The notes: generated by a model from the letters alone, not told the origin. A DNA stretch of 64,000 nt from Variimorphobacter saccharofermentans (GCF_014174405.1 NZ_JACEGA010000001.1:1386001-1450000); one strand, 5' to 3'; shown: positions 16,598 to 26,508, counted from the first letter of the stretch. Numbers and translations: made by a program.

Positions 16598-17626
16598 ATG
16601 GCAGGTAACATCGCTTTGAATAAGTATGCCACTGCAAGTAACTCTGTATTCCCCTTCACACCTGCAAAGGCAGTGAATGGTGTGGAGAGTTACTTAGCAC
16701 GTTGGCTTGGATCACTAAATCAGTCGAATCCTTATAACTGGCTGAGTGTGGATCTTGGCGATCTCTATTGGGTTAATCGCTGGGTCGTTAAACACATGGG
16801 TGAGGTGGGTTGGCCGGACTCTTACAATTTAATCGATTATAAGCTTCAGGGAAGTGTAGATGGTACGAACTGGTCTAATTTAGATTCGGTTACAGGTAAC
16901 ACTGCAAAACTAACAGATAGATCGTTTTTCCCGACTAAGGTGAGATATGCCAGGTTATATATTACATCAGGGATAAGATGTAATCCTAAATTTGCATCGG
17001 TTGCCGGTTTTGAGCTATATGCTGCCGATCCTACTGATTCAAAATTGTCTGGCTTAGTATTGAGTAATTCAATAGCGCTTATTCCAGAATTTGATCCGGC
17101 AGAAAATACATATAATGCCAATGCAAAATATGATGACAGTAGTATTACGGTGACTCCGACTGTGGCGGATCCCAGAGCATCAATCGAGGTGAATGGTTCG
17201 CCTGTGACCAATGGACAGCCATCGAAGCCAATCAGCCTAAATGTAGGTGTTAATAGTGTGATACCGATTAATGTCACCCCGTATATCGGAAAGGTCAATA
17301 CCTACACAATTAATGTAGTAAGAGCGACAAGTCCGTATTTATCGGGACTTACATTACAATCAGGAAGAACGATTATTCCTATCAATCCGGTATTTGAAAA
17401 GAATATATTACATTATTCCGGTGAAATTAATAGAGTGAATAGCCTGACTGTTACAGCGAATGCAGAGGATATCAATACGAAAATCATGATTAAAGGACAA
17501 GATGCCACAAGCGGAGTAGCTATGACCATTCCGGTAAATGTCGGGCTTAATAGTATTGATATTATAGTTGAATCTAAAACAGGGGTTGATTCTAAAACAT
17601 ATGTATGTGACATTGTAGTCACATAA
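16598..17626 (+). CDS. Discoidin (F5/8 type C) protein with two cadherin-like beta-sandwich domains
   Basis: A 342-residue protein. Residues about 5-150 form an F5/8 type C carbohydrate-binding domain (NKYATASNS, WLSVDLGDLYWVNRWVV, VRYARLYIT). Two cadherin-like beta-sandwich domains of the kind attached to bacterial surface proteins follow (about 158-245, 250-340; each opens with LSGLVLSNS / LSGLTLQSG and ends in NTYTINVVRA / KTYVCDIVVT). No signal peptide or anchor is visible, although such domains normally work outside the cell. It lies 52 bases after the second collar gene and 52 bases before the SLH protein gene. Confidence 0.88.
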   Translation: MAGNIALNKYATASNSVFPFTPAKAVNGVESYLARWLGSLNQSNPYNWLSVDLGDLYWVNRWVVKHMGEVGWPDSYNLIDYKLQGSVDGTNWSNLDSVTGNTAKLTDRSFFPTKVRYARLYITSGIRCNPKFASVAGFELYAADPTDSKLSGLVLSNSIALIPEFDPAENTYNANAKYDDSSITVTPTVADPRASIEVNGSPVTNGQPSKPISLNVGVNSVIPINVTPYIGKVNTYTINVVRATSPYLSGLTLQSGRTIIPINPVFEKNILHYSGEINRVNSLTVTANAEDINTKIMIKGQDATSGVAMTIPVNVGLNSIDIIVESKTGVDSKTYVCDIVVT

Positions 17627-17678
17627 GATATTGTCAGTAACAGTATGTAAATATCGGATATTGGAAAGTGAGAGGTTT

Positions 17679-20600
17679 ATGTATAAAAGAAGAGCAATTT
17701 CACGTTATATATGTTTTATATTTCTACTTAGTTTCTTTTTCTTTTTATTACCAGCTAATATAAAGGCTGCAGTAATCATTGATAATGATAATTTTCTTCA
17801 GGATATTGCGACGGATAGTATGAGGGTAGGAAATGCATTTATAGAACCTATGTATACAATACCTAGTACTGATGGCTCTTATATAGTTAATTATGTAGGA
17901 AGTAGTTATAGTGCCTTTCTTTTAACTTATGAACGTGCGGCAGTGAAGTTAGACTTGTCTGACATAACAGGTACTATCCAGAGTGCGTCATTAGAGTTAT
18001 ATATTGTAGAGGTTAACGGGAATCCTGTTGTTAACGTTATACCTACATCAGACAGTACCTGGAATGAGTATGATACTAGTACATCATTTCCTGCATTTGA
18101 TCCGGAAGAAGCAATATATAGTAATTTTCCGATTACTGCTGCCCATGTCAATTCACCGATAAGCTTCGATGTGACAAGTGACATACAAGCCAGAGTGGAC
18201 AATGGAGATGATAAGGCAGTATATGTTCTTACTGGTCGAGAAGGGACTTTTGATGATGATTTTGCTTTTGTATGTAATCAGCATCCTGATGCTAGTAAAT
18301 GGGCAAAGCTCGTCATTGAGTATGTACCGGCGGCAGCTGCTCCTATTGTCACAGGAACAGCTTATATCAATGATACTACTCCTACTTGGAATTGGTCATC
18401 AGGAGGTAATGGAAACGGTATTTTCCGATATAGGCTGGACAATAGTGATTTATCGATCGGGGCTATTGAGACAGTTGATACGAGCTATACGTCGGAAATT
18501 CCGTTAATGGATGGTAGTCATACGCTGTATGTCCAGGAAAGCAACGGAGCTGGACATTGGTCACCATCTGGAACATATACGATTACTGTTGATACGATAT
18601 CTCCCAATGCTCCATTGGGGTCAGCATCAATATTAACCAATGACCCGACCCCAACCTGGAATTGGACATCTGGCGGTGGAGGAAACGGTAATTATAGATA
18701 CAAGCTGGACAATAGTGATTTATCCGCCGGAGCATCATTAACAACTTCAACAAGTTTTACCCCCGTGAGCCCGTTAGCGGATGGAAGCCATATTCTTTAT
18801 GTACAGGAGAGGGATGATGCAGGTAACTGGTCGTCAAGCAGAAGCTATGAAATAGTGATTGATACAACACCTCCGAATATGCCAATTGTTACAGGAACAA
18901 CACCGGTAACAACCGGTACGCCGACCTGGACCTGGTCATCAGGCGGAGAAGGAATTGGAGACTACAGATATAAATTGGATGATAACGATTTGTCAACATT
19001 CTCGACACTCACTTCAGGAAACAGCTATACTCCTGGTAGTTCTCTTCCGGATGGGGAACATGTGCTTTATGTACAGGAAAAGGATGAAGCAGGTAACTGG
19101 TCATTGAGCGGGAGCTTCAGTATTACGATTGATACCATGAAACCCAACGTAGAAATTGATACCCCGGGACTCTTGGAACCTAGAATAGCCAAAGAATCAC
19201 CTATTCCGGTGACAATAACCTTTAACGAGCCGGTAACAGGCTTTACTGGAAGCGATATTCTTATTAACAACGGTACCATTTTGGCAGGTAGCTTTTCTGG
19301 AAGTGATTCAACCTATACAGTCAATATAACACCCTCGGGCCAGGGAGTAGTTACAATTGATGTACCGGCAGGTGTAGCGCAGGATGCTGCCGGGAACTCC
19401 AACAACGCAGCGGCTCAGATTACCATTAACTACGATAATGTACCACCCACGGATGGAACCATAAGCATCAATGGTGGAGCACCCAATACGACAGATACGC
19501 TTGTCACTTTAACGTTGTCTGCGACAGATGCAGTGCAAATGATAATCAGTGAGGACGTTACCTTTACGGACGCAAGCTATCAACCATATGCTACAAGCGT
19601 AAACTTTGAATTAAGTAATGGAGATGGTGAAAAAACCGTATACGTAAAATTCAAGGATGCAGCGGGGAATGAGACGGAAGCAATCAGTAGTACAATTATA
19701 CTGGATGCAACGATCCCCATAGTCTTTTTCAGCTCATCAGAGCAAAATCCAACGAGTAAGTCACCATTTTCGGTTGCAATAATCTTCAGTGAGAATGTAA
19801 CAGGCTTTACAGAAAATGATATTGTAGTAGGGAATGGTACTATCAGCTCATTATTGGGATTCGGATCTGTGTATACTGTGAATGTTACACCTGCAGCAGA
19901 TGGTGATGTGACACTGGATATGGCCAATGGAGCAGTTCAGGACATAGTCGGCAATGATAATATGGCTCCACTTCAGTTCAGAATAACATACGATTCTCTG
20001 CCACCCACTGGTGGGACAGTAAGTATTAACGGTGGTGCAACCTATGCGAATAGTTCCACTGCAACGCTGACTCTATCTGCCACAGATGCGGACTATATGA
20101 TAATAAGTGAGAACAGCGATTTTAGCGGAGCTAGTTATGAAGCATATGCAACAAATAAGAGCCTTGAACTAAGCGCCGGATCAGGTAATAAAACGGTATA
20201 TGTCAAGTTCAAGGATGAGGCAGGCAATCAGAGTGAAGTAATCAGTGATTCCATAATATTGGATATGGATAGGCCTACGATAGAAATTGTAACTACCGGC
20301 CCAAATCCAACCAATAGTAATTCGATTCCGATTACAATAACCTTTAGTGAGCCTGTAACGGATTTTAGTATAAGTAAAATTGTTACTACCGGTGATATCA
20401 GTGATTTTAGTGGAGATGGGACAGTATATACTTTTATACTGAGTCCGAATATAGCAGGTATAGTAGATATTACATTTACAATAACGATAGTTGCGGATAC
20501 AGTACATGATCAGGTCGGTAATGGTAATTCACTAACTGAGTATTCCATAAATTATGATACTGAGGCTCCTACGTTGGGGATAGTTCAAATCAACAGCGGT

Positions 20601-23600
20601 GATTCCTATACGAACAGTAGAGAAGTTATATTGTCATTCTTTGCATCGGGTGCGACTGTGATGATGATAAGTGAAGACGAGAATTTTGATGGAGCTAGCT
20701 ATGAGGCTTATCATACCAACAAGAACTTTACCTTAAGCTCAGGCGATGGTAATAAAAGAGTATATGTAAAATATAAGGATGCTACCGGCAATGAGACAAC
20801 TTATGATATACATGATGATATCATACTGGAGACATCACAACCTTCAGTAACCATACTATTAGATGGAACATTTGAGGGCAAAGAATCGACTAATGAATCA
20901 TCCATCGATTTTCGAATCGAGTTTAGTGAAACGGTATCCGGTTTTGATTTAAATGACATAACTATAGTGAATGGCTCTGTTTCTAGTTGGTTTGGGGACG
21001 GGCAAGTTTATTCAGTATCGATTCTTCCTTTAGCCCAGGGAACGGTGACTGTGAGTATGGATAGCGGAAGGGTACAGGATGCAGCGGGTAATAATAATAC
21101 TGCTGCTCAGCCGATCAGTATAAACTATGACAGCATTCGGCCGTCTGTTACTGTATTCGGTACATCGCCTAATCCGACAGGTGATACACCAATACAGATT
21201 AATATAAACTTCACTGAGCCTGTGACAGGATTTACAGCCGGTGATATTACAGTCACAAACGGCACAATGAGTAATTTTAGTGGAAGCGGAGCGAATTTTA
21301 CAGTAGATGTTACACCTGCAACTGATGGAGAGGTATCGGTAGCTATTCCGGAAGGGATGGTTACGGATTCGACCGGCAACACGAATACAGGATCAAATCT
21401 CTGGGTTACGACCTATGTTGCACCGCTTACTGTAACTTACAACTATAATTACGATTCAGAAGGAGTATATACTACTCTGGCGAATGTTCCATATGGTAGT
21501 GCAATCACTAAGCCATTAACTAATCCGACACGAACCGGGTATCGCTTCGAAGGCTGGTACAAAGAAGCAGAGTGTATTAATCCATGGAATTTTGCGAGTG
21601 ATAAGGTTACCAGCGATTCAAATATTTATGCCAATTGGGTAGCAAAAAACCAGGTATCCATCACGGAGGACATACAGGAATATTTGTATGATGGAGTGAA
21701 AAAGAGTTTTGTAATAAGTGGTATGCCGGATGATAACTTCATAATTACCTATAATCAGGGCTCAAGCAATGTTGATCCTGTTAGCCCGGGAAGTTATAAT
21801 GTTGTAATTAGTAGAGCAGAGGATGATACCTATGTCGCTTATAACAAATCAATTACTGGAGGTCTTGTAATTATTCCTTCTCCGATAACGATAGCAGCAA
21901 TTACAGGAGTTGAAGTACCTAGGATAGGGAGAACACCAGTGATTGCTATCACCGAGACAGCACAGTATACAGGAATGGTTACTTGGAGTCCGGTAGTCAC
22001 CTCATTTGCCTCCAATACGGTCTATACCGCTACCATTACCCTGACACCTAAGACAGGCTATACATTGAGCGGAATAACTGAGAACTTCTTCACTGTAGCT
22101 GGAGCAACAACGACCAATGAAGCTAATTCGGGCATTGTCACAGCAGTGTTCCCGAATACCGGAACAAGCCAGTCAGAGGGAGGCGGAGGCGGTGCGGGTA
22201 CTGCATCCACAACACCTAATACTCCGACATATAATGCAAATGTTAAAACAGATAGCGGTCAGACCTCTTTGCTACCGGCCAGTGTTGATAATAAGACAGG
22301 AAGAGTAAGTGTTAACATTGATACGAGCAACAGTCTGCTATCAAATGGGGAATCTGTGACTATTAATATGCCATCCATAAGCGGTGTTAATTCCTATACT
22401 CTTGGTATTCCTGTTCCAAGCCTGTCCACTTCGAAAAGACAAAGGTCAATTATACTCCATAGTGATGCAGGCAGTATAAATATTCCGTCCAATATGTTAG
22501 CAGGAATTAAGAACCTGAGCAATAGCGCCGATACAAAGGGGACTAAGGCGGAAATTACTATTAGCCAAAGTGATAAGACCAATTTACCTAAGAAGGTTAA
22601 GGATGCTATTGGTGACAAACCTGTTATTCAACTTTCATTGTCCATTGATGGCAAACTGGTGGAATGGAATAATCCTAATGCACCGATAGCGGTATCCATA
22701 CCCTATAAACCCTCCGGCGAAGAGCTCGCTAATTACGAGAACATTGTTGTTTGGTATATTGATAGTAATAACAAAGTGGTTGCAGTACCAAATGGCCGTT
22801 ATGACCCGGCTACAGGCACCGTTAAATTCTTTGTTACCCATTTCAGTGATTATGCGGTAGCATATGTAGACAAGAACTTCAATGACCTTAATGACGTAAA
22901 ATGGGTTGAAAAAGCGATCGATGTCTTGGTTGCTAAAGGTATTATGGACGAAACCGGTGATGGTACTTTCTCGCCGGCAAAGAAAATTACCAGAGCGGAC
23001 TATATCGTATGGCTTGTAAGAACTCTTAATCTTACTGCGACCCTTGATGATAACTTTGATGATGTTAAACCGAACGCATCCTATTACGAAGCAGTGGGTA
23101 TCGCTAGAAAACTGAATATCATCTTGGACGATAGGGATAACCTGTTTCATCCGAAGGATAAAATATCCCGACAGGATATGATGGTACTGACTACCAGGGC
23201 TCTCATGATCAGCCAAGGCCTGAAGATTACGAAGGATAATACGGTATTAGATAAGTTCAAAGACAAAGAGGATATTGCCGACTATGCAAGAAGCAGCCTT
23301 GCATCGCTTGTCAAGAATGGACTGACTGTCAGCTCCAGTAATAAATTAAAGCCCAATGAGAATGCAACACGGGCAGAGGCAGCAGCGTTGCTCTACAGCA
23401 TATATAATAAATACACGAATGTCCCGACAGCTGCCGTTGATGACACAGCTGTTGAGGCACCTTATCCGATTACCGCACCGGGTAACCTCAAGGCAGTTTC
23501 CACAGGTAAAAACAGTGTAAAGCTCACATGGGATACAGTAGCAGGAGCAACAAAGTATGTGATTTATCAAGCAACCTCCAAGAATGGAACCTATAAAAAG

Positions 23601-23753
23601 CTGGCTGAAACTACATCAACCAGTTATACTAGTAAAAAGCTTACCACGAACAAGAAGTATTACTATAAGGTTAGAGCATATCGCTTGATTGACAAGAAGA
23701 AGGTATATGGAGATTACTCCTCGGTCGTATCAGCGAAACCGACTCAACCTTAA
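17679..23753 (+). CDS. Giant S-layer-anchored multidomain surface protein
   Basis: A 2024-residue exported protein. Order: signal peptide (FIFLLSFFFFLLP, cleavage near IKAA); DNRLRE-like beta domain to about 215; three ~90-residue repeats (PTWNWSSGG ... HTLYVQE.. AGHWSPSG); a long array alternating Big-type domains (TFNEPVTGFTGSDI type) with HYR-like ones (LTLSATDA ... KTVYVKFKDAAGNE); an InlB/Flg_new repeat (GYRFEGWYKEAECINPW); a Gly-rich linker; an uncharacterised region; three SLH domains (about 22.87-23.42 kb) that bind pyruvylated wall polymer; a final fibronectin type III domain. ATG at 17679 with GAGAGG just upstream is preferred over TTG at 17631. Likely an adhesin or scaffold. Confidence 0.9.
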   Translation: MYKRRAISRYICFIFLLSFFFFLLPANIKAAVIIDNDNFLQDIATDSMRVGNAFIEPMYTIPSTDGSYIVNYVGSSYSAFLLTYERAAVKLDLSDITGTIQSASLELYIVEVNGNPVVNVIPTSDSTWNEYDTSTSFPAFDPEEAIYSNFPITAAHVNSPISFDVTSDIQARVDNGDDKAVYVLTGREGTFDDDFAFVCNQHPDASKWAKLVIEYVPAAAAPIVTGTAYINDTTPTWNWSSGGNGNGIFRYRLDNSDLSIGAIETVDTSYTSEIPLMDGSHTLYVQESNGAGHWSPSGTYTITVDTISPNAPLGSASILTNDPTPTWNWTSGGGGNGNYRYKLDNSDLSAGASLTTSTSFTPVSPLADGSHILYVQERDDAGNWSSSRSYEIVIDTTPPNMPIVTGTTPVTTGTPTWTWSSGGEGIGDYRYKLDDNDLSTFSTLTSGNSYTPGSSLPDGEHVLYVQEKDEAGNWSLSGSFSITIDTMKPNVEIDTPGLLEPRIAKESPIPVTITFNEPVTGFTGSDILINNGTILAGSFSGSDSTYTVNITPSGQGVVTIDVPAGVAQDAAGNSNNAAAQITINYDNVPPTDGTISINGGAPNTTDTLVTLTLSATDAVQMIISEDVTFTDASYQPYATSVNFELSNGDGEKTVYVKFKDAAGNETEAISSTIILDATIPIVFFSSSEQNPTSKSPFSVAIIFSENVTGFTENDIVVGNGTISSLLGFGSVYTVNVTPAADGDVTLDMANGAVQDIVGNDNMAPLQFRITYDSLPPTGGTVSINGGATYANSSTATLTLSATDADYMIISENSDFSGASYEAYATNKSLELSAGSGNKTVYVKFKDEAGNQSEVISDSIILDMDRPTIEIVTTGPNPTNSNSIPITITFSEPVTDFSISKIVTTGDISDFSGDGTVYTFILSPNIAGIVDITFTITIVADTVHDQVGNGNSLTEYSINYDTEAPTLGIVQINSGDSYTNSREVILSFFASGATVMMISEDENFDGASYEAYHTNKNFTLSSGDGNKRVYVKYKDATGNETTYDIHDDIILETSQPSVTILLDGTFEGKESTNESSIDFRIEFSETVSGFDLNDITIVNGSVSSWFGDGQVYSVSILPLAQGTVTVSMDSGRVQDAAGNNNTAAQPISINYDSIRPSVTVFGTSPNPTGDTPIQININFTEPVTGFTAGDITVTNGTMSNFSGSGANFTVDVTPATDGEVSVAIPEGMVTDSTGNTNTGSNLWVTTYVAPLTVTYNYNYDSEGVYTTLANVPYGSAITKPLTNPTRTGYRFEGWYKEAECINPWNFASDKVTSDSNIYANWVAKNQVSITEDIQEYLYDGVKKSFVISGMPDDNFIITYNQGSSNVDPVSPGSYNVVISRAEDDTYVAYNKSITGGLVIIPSPITIAAITGVEVPRIGRTPVIAITETAQYTGMVTWSPVVTSFASNTVYTATITLTPKTGYTLSGITENFFTVAGATTTNEANSGIVTAVFPNTGTSQSEGGGGGAGTASTTPNTPTYNANVKTDSGQTSLLPASVDNKTGRVSVNIDTSNSLLSNGESVTINMPSISGVNSYTLGIPVPSLSTSKRQRSIILHSDAGSINIPSNMLAGIKNLSNSADTKGTKAEITISQSDKTNLPKKVKDAIGDKPVIQLSLSIDGKLVEWNNPNAPIAVSIPYKPSGEELANYENIVVWYIDSNNKVVAVPNGRYDPATGTVKFFVTHFSDYAVAYVDKNFNDLNDVKWVEKAIDVLVAKGIMDETGDGTFSPAKKITRADYIVWLVRTLNLTATLDDNFDDVKPNASYYEAVGIARKLNIILDDRDNLFHPKDKISRQDMMVLTTRALMISQGLKITKDNTVLDKFKDKEDIADYARSSLASLVKNGLTVSSSNKLKPNENATRAEAAALLYSIYNKYTNVPTAAVDDTAVEAPYPITAPGNLKAVSTGKNSVKLTWDTVAGATKYVIYQATSKNGTYKKLAETTSTSYTSKKLTTNKKYYYKVRAYRLIDKKKVYGDYSSVVSAKPTQP
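18383..19140 (+). repeat. Three ~270-bp internal repeats in the SLH protein gene
   Basis: Units start at about 18383, 18655 and 18923 (ACTTGGAATTGGTCATCAGG and close variants), periods 272 and 268. Each encodes a W-x-W-S-S-G-G to LYVQE module. Confidence 0.7.
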
Positions 23754-23803
23754 GTATATTCCTTTCGGGTTATCGTAAAGCATACGATTAGCAAGTACTT
23801 ATT

Positions 23804-23884
23804 TAGGGGCTGTTTTAAAATGAGTTATTAGGAATTATGGTAAGCCATAATCCTTGTTTACACATTTCTAATAGCCCCTTTTAG
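23804..23884 (+). terminator. Terminator after the SLH protein gene
   Basis: Outer stem AGGGGCT (from 23805) with AGCCCCTTTT at 23873-23882, inner stem AGGAATTATGG / CCATAATCCT, then a short T-run. Confidence 0.7.
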
Positions 23885-23902
23885 TATCCTAAAAAAGATA
23901 TT

Positions 23903-23969
23903 AATAATAAATAGATATTTAATAATATGATCTATGTATTGACATATTATTTGATATCTATTTATTATT
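23903..23969 (+). repeat. 67-bp AT-rich inverted repeat upstream of the Fic gene
   Basis: Arms AATAATAAATAGATAT-TT-AATAATATG (23903-23929) and CATATTATT-TG-ATATCTATTTATTATT (23943-23969) are complementary except at the central two bases; a 13-base loop separates them. No T-tract follows. It ends 44 bases before the Fic start and could be an operator or structured leader. Confidence 0.8.
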
Positions 23970-24013
23970 GAGACTAGTGAAGTAAATCTATCATCACATA
24001 GGAGGATATGAAC

Positions 24014-24775
24014 ATGAGAAGGCAAGAACTGTTTGATACAGCAGATCATTATAAACATTTACTCGAAACGAACAAGCCATATCGTGAAGAGAAACGAATA
24101 GAATTAGATAATTATATACGGATTCTATTTACCTACAGCAGTAATTCTATCGAAGGAAATACGCTTACCATAAAGGAGACAGAGACATTTTTAAATAGTG
24201 GCATTACTACTGAGGGGAAGCCGGTGAAAGAATATCATGAAGTGGCTGGACATGCAGAAGCCTATGACTACATACTATCTGTGGCGAAAACAAAACCATT
24301 TGATATTACAGAGGATACTGTAAAAAGATTACACTCATTGCTCTATCATACGTTGAACCCGGAAGAAGCCGGGCAATATAGAAAGGTTCAGGTTTATATA
24401 TCTGAAATGAATTATTTACCACCCAAGGCAGAGGATGTCCCTCATCTAATGGAGCATTTTATTAATCAAATGAAAAGCTCGAAAAGCCTATTGCATCCAA
24501 TCGAGTATGCTGCCATATGTCATAAACGAATCGTAGACATCCAACCGTTTAATGAAGGTAATGGAAAAGTAGCAAGGCTTTTAATGAATTTACTATTGAT
24601 TAATGCAGGGTATGGAGTAACTTCGATCCCTCCTGAACTACGAGATTCATACATCGAAGCATTGGCATTTTCTCAAAGACAGAATAATCCGAATATAGAT
24701 CCGCTGATTGAGTTAATAGCAGAGTGCGTCGTTGATGCAGAGAAGGATTGTTGTAAAGTATTAGGAATAGGATAG
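24014..24775 (+). CDS. Fic/DOC-family protein lacking the catalytic histidine
   Basis: A 253-residue Fic-domain protein. Active Fic enzymes transfer AMP or other groups using HPFxxGNGRxxR. Here the loop reads IQPFNEGNGKVAR (Gln177 for His, Lys185 for Arg); codon CAA is clear in the DNA. The N-terminal inhibitory motif SNSIEGN (S/TxxxE with Glu47) is intact, as in class II Fic proteins, and the flap region (KVQVYIS..NYLPP) is present. So the fold and autoinhibition are kept while catalysis is probably lost. Start at 24014 (AGGAGG, eight-base spacing) preferred over 24008. Single gene, no antitoxin neighbour. Confidence 0.9.
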   Translation: MRRQELFDTADHYKHLLETNKPYREEKRIELDNYIRILFTYSSNSIEGNTLTIKETETFLNSGITTEGKPVKEYHEVAGHAEAYDYILSVAKTKPFDITEDTVKRLHSLLYHTLNPEEAGQYRKVQVYISEMNYLPPKAEDVPHLMEHFINQMKSSKSLLHPIEYAAICHKRIVDIQPFNEGNGKVARLLMNLLLINAGYGVTSIPPELRDSYIEALAFSQRQNNPNIDPLIELIAECVVDAEKDCCKVLGIG

Positions 24776-24827
24776 TCTGGGTTATAATGTAGATCGATAT
24801 ATAAAATTATAACAGACCGGAGGGCAT

Positions 24828-24985
24828 ATGCAAGGATATAATTGTATTATGGTATATAGTCAGGGGTTTGTCTTTCGGTTACAGCTAATTTAGCCTATCA
24901 AGGTGATTTTGAAGCCATACCAGAAAATCCAATGTGTGATGAGACAGGGCTATTAATGCAGATGGTTATTCCCAGAATAGAATGA
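24828..24985 (+). pseudogene. Possible remnant of a small gene (Nudix-like start)
   Basis: GGAGG followed by ATG at 24828 opens MQGYNCIMVYSQGF, which resembles the first strand of clostridial Nudix hydrolases, then stops; another frame continues AYQGDFEAIPENPMCDETGL to a stop at 24985. This looks like a deleted and frameshifted gene. Identification is weak. The remainder of 24986-25341 shows only a terminator and AT-rich promoter-like DNA. Confidence 0.28.
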
Positions 24986-25032
24986 AACAACTTTCATATA
25001 TCCAACAGCAAAAGTACACCTTATGATTTGAA

Positions 25033-25066
25033 CCCACAAATTTATATTTGTGGGCTTAATTTATGC
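25033..25066 (+). terminator. Hairpin terminator
   Basis: CCCACAAAT (25033-25041) / ATTTGTGGG (25046-25054) with a 4-base loop, followed by CTTAATTTAT. Confidence 0.65.
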
Positions 25067-25341
25067 TTTATTATATCTAATAAATATATGAATTAATATA
25101 ACTAGTGGATAATTTACATAATGCTTTGTTCTTTCCTTGGAACGCGATACAGATATAAAAAGATTTAATTAATTTTAACAGGAAGCTAAAATAATACATT
25201 TATATACGCATAACAATTGATTGGATTCTACATTTTAAATTCTATTAATGTATACTATAATGGAGCCTAGTTATGATGTTTATTGGAATAAAGTATTTGA
25301 ATTAAAAAATTGATTTATATATTAAGTACTAGGAGGTTACT

Positions 25342-26508
25342 ATGAGACAGGGCGCTTTTTATAGCAACGAATACCGCAATGTTTTTAAAGAGCTTGGTTA
25401 CTCAGAGGATGAGATTAATGCAAGAGTGGAACAGACCTTTCAGACCATGTTCTATGGCAAGGATGAGGAGCGAATTTATCATCCGGTAGGAGATGATATG
25501 GGATATATTGTTGATACCGGTAATAATGATGTTCGTTCTGAGGGTATGTCCTATGGAATGATGATGTGTGTTCAGATGGATCGAAAAGAAGAGTTTGATC
25601 GTATATGGAAATGGTCAAGGACCTATATGTATCATGATGATGACACAGACCAAAAAGGTTATTTCGCCTGGTCATGTAAGCTGGATGGTACCAGAAATTA
25701 TCAAGGTGCAGCTCCGGACGGTGAGGAATATTTTGCAATGGCCCTATTTTTCGCATCAAAAAGATGGGGTGATGGAGAGGGAATCTATAATTATTCCAAG
25801 GAAGCACGTACCATTCTTAGAGACTGTGTTCATAAGGGTGAAAAGCCGAATACCGGTTCTCCCATGTGGGATCCGAAAACAAAGCTGATCAAATTCGTTG
25901 CGGAATGCGATTACACGGATGCTTCCTATCATCTTCCGCATTTCTATGAGTTATTTGCATTATGGGCGGATGAAGAGGACAGACAGTTCTGGAAGGAAGC
26001 AGCACAAGCCAGTAGAGAGTTTCTGAAAAAGGCTTGTAACCCGGTAACCGGTCTGAATCCGGAATGCTCTGAATTTAATGGTAATCCGATGACAAGACCG
26101 CAGTTTGGTTTTCTGCGTAGAGACTTATATTATTCGGATGCTTATCGTACCATAGCGAATATTGCCATGGATTACAGTTGGTTTAGTAAGAACATGGACA
26201 ATCCTGATGATTGGCATAGTGAATTGGCTGATAAGCTTCAGTATTTCTTCTGCAATACCGTTCCTTTTATTCCAGATGGTATTTATGAACTGGATGGCAG
26301 AATACTTCCGGGTAATGCGATGCATCCAGTAGCAATTATAGCTACCAATGCAGAAGCATCGTTAGCAGCTAAAGGTCAGAATTGGGAAGTATGTGTGAGA
26401 AAGTTCTGGGATACTCCACTTAGATTGGGTGAAAGACGCTATTATGATAATTGTTTATATCTGTTTGCCATGTTGGCTCTTAGTGGGAAATATCGTATTT
26501 ACAAATAA
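25342..26508 (+). CDS. GH8 reducing-end xylose-releasing exo-oligoxylanase (Rex type)
   Basis: Intracellular enzyme that removes xylose from the reducing end of xylo-oligosaccharides (EC 3.2.1.156). The 388 residues match the length and, throughout, the sequence pattern of the Bacillus halodurans Rex enzyme as I remember it: EYRNVFKELGYSEDEI, VRSEGMSYGMMM with acid Glu67, AAPDGEEYFAMALFFASKRWGDG, SYHLPHFYELFALWA and the end RRYYDNCLYLFAMLALSG. No signal peptide, consistent with uptake of oligosaccharides. AGGAGG lies upstream of ATG. First gene of a xylo-oligosaccharide block with MFS and GH3 genes downstream. Confidence 0.93.
   Translation: MRQGAFYSNEYRNVFKELGYSEDEINARVEQTFQTMFYGKDEERIYHPVGDDMGYIVDTGNNDVRSEGMSYGMMMCVQMDRKEEFDRIWKWSRTYMYHDDDTDQKGYFAWSCKLDGTRNYQGAAPDGEEYFAMALFFASKRWGDGEGIYNYSKEARTILRDCVHKGEKPNTGSPMWDPKTKLIKFVAECDYTDASYHLPHFYELFALWADEEDRQFWKEAAQASREFLKKACNPVTGLNPECSEFNGNPMTRPQFGFLRRDLYYSDAYRTIANIAMDYSWFSKNMDNPDDWHSELADKLQYFFCNTVPFIPDGIYELDGRILPGNAMHPVAIIATNAEASLAAKGQNWEVCVRKFWDTPLRLGERRYYDNCLYLFAMLALSGKYRIYK

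Noticed and set aside
22635..23216. 193-residue minus-strand ORF
   Set aside because: Lies wholly inside the SLH protein gene, with no ribosome site or family resemblance.
15968..23753. Prophage or contractile injection system
   Set aside because: Only the collar fold recalls phage; no tail-tube, sheath, baseplate, capsid, terminase, holin or integrase gene is present.
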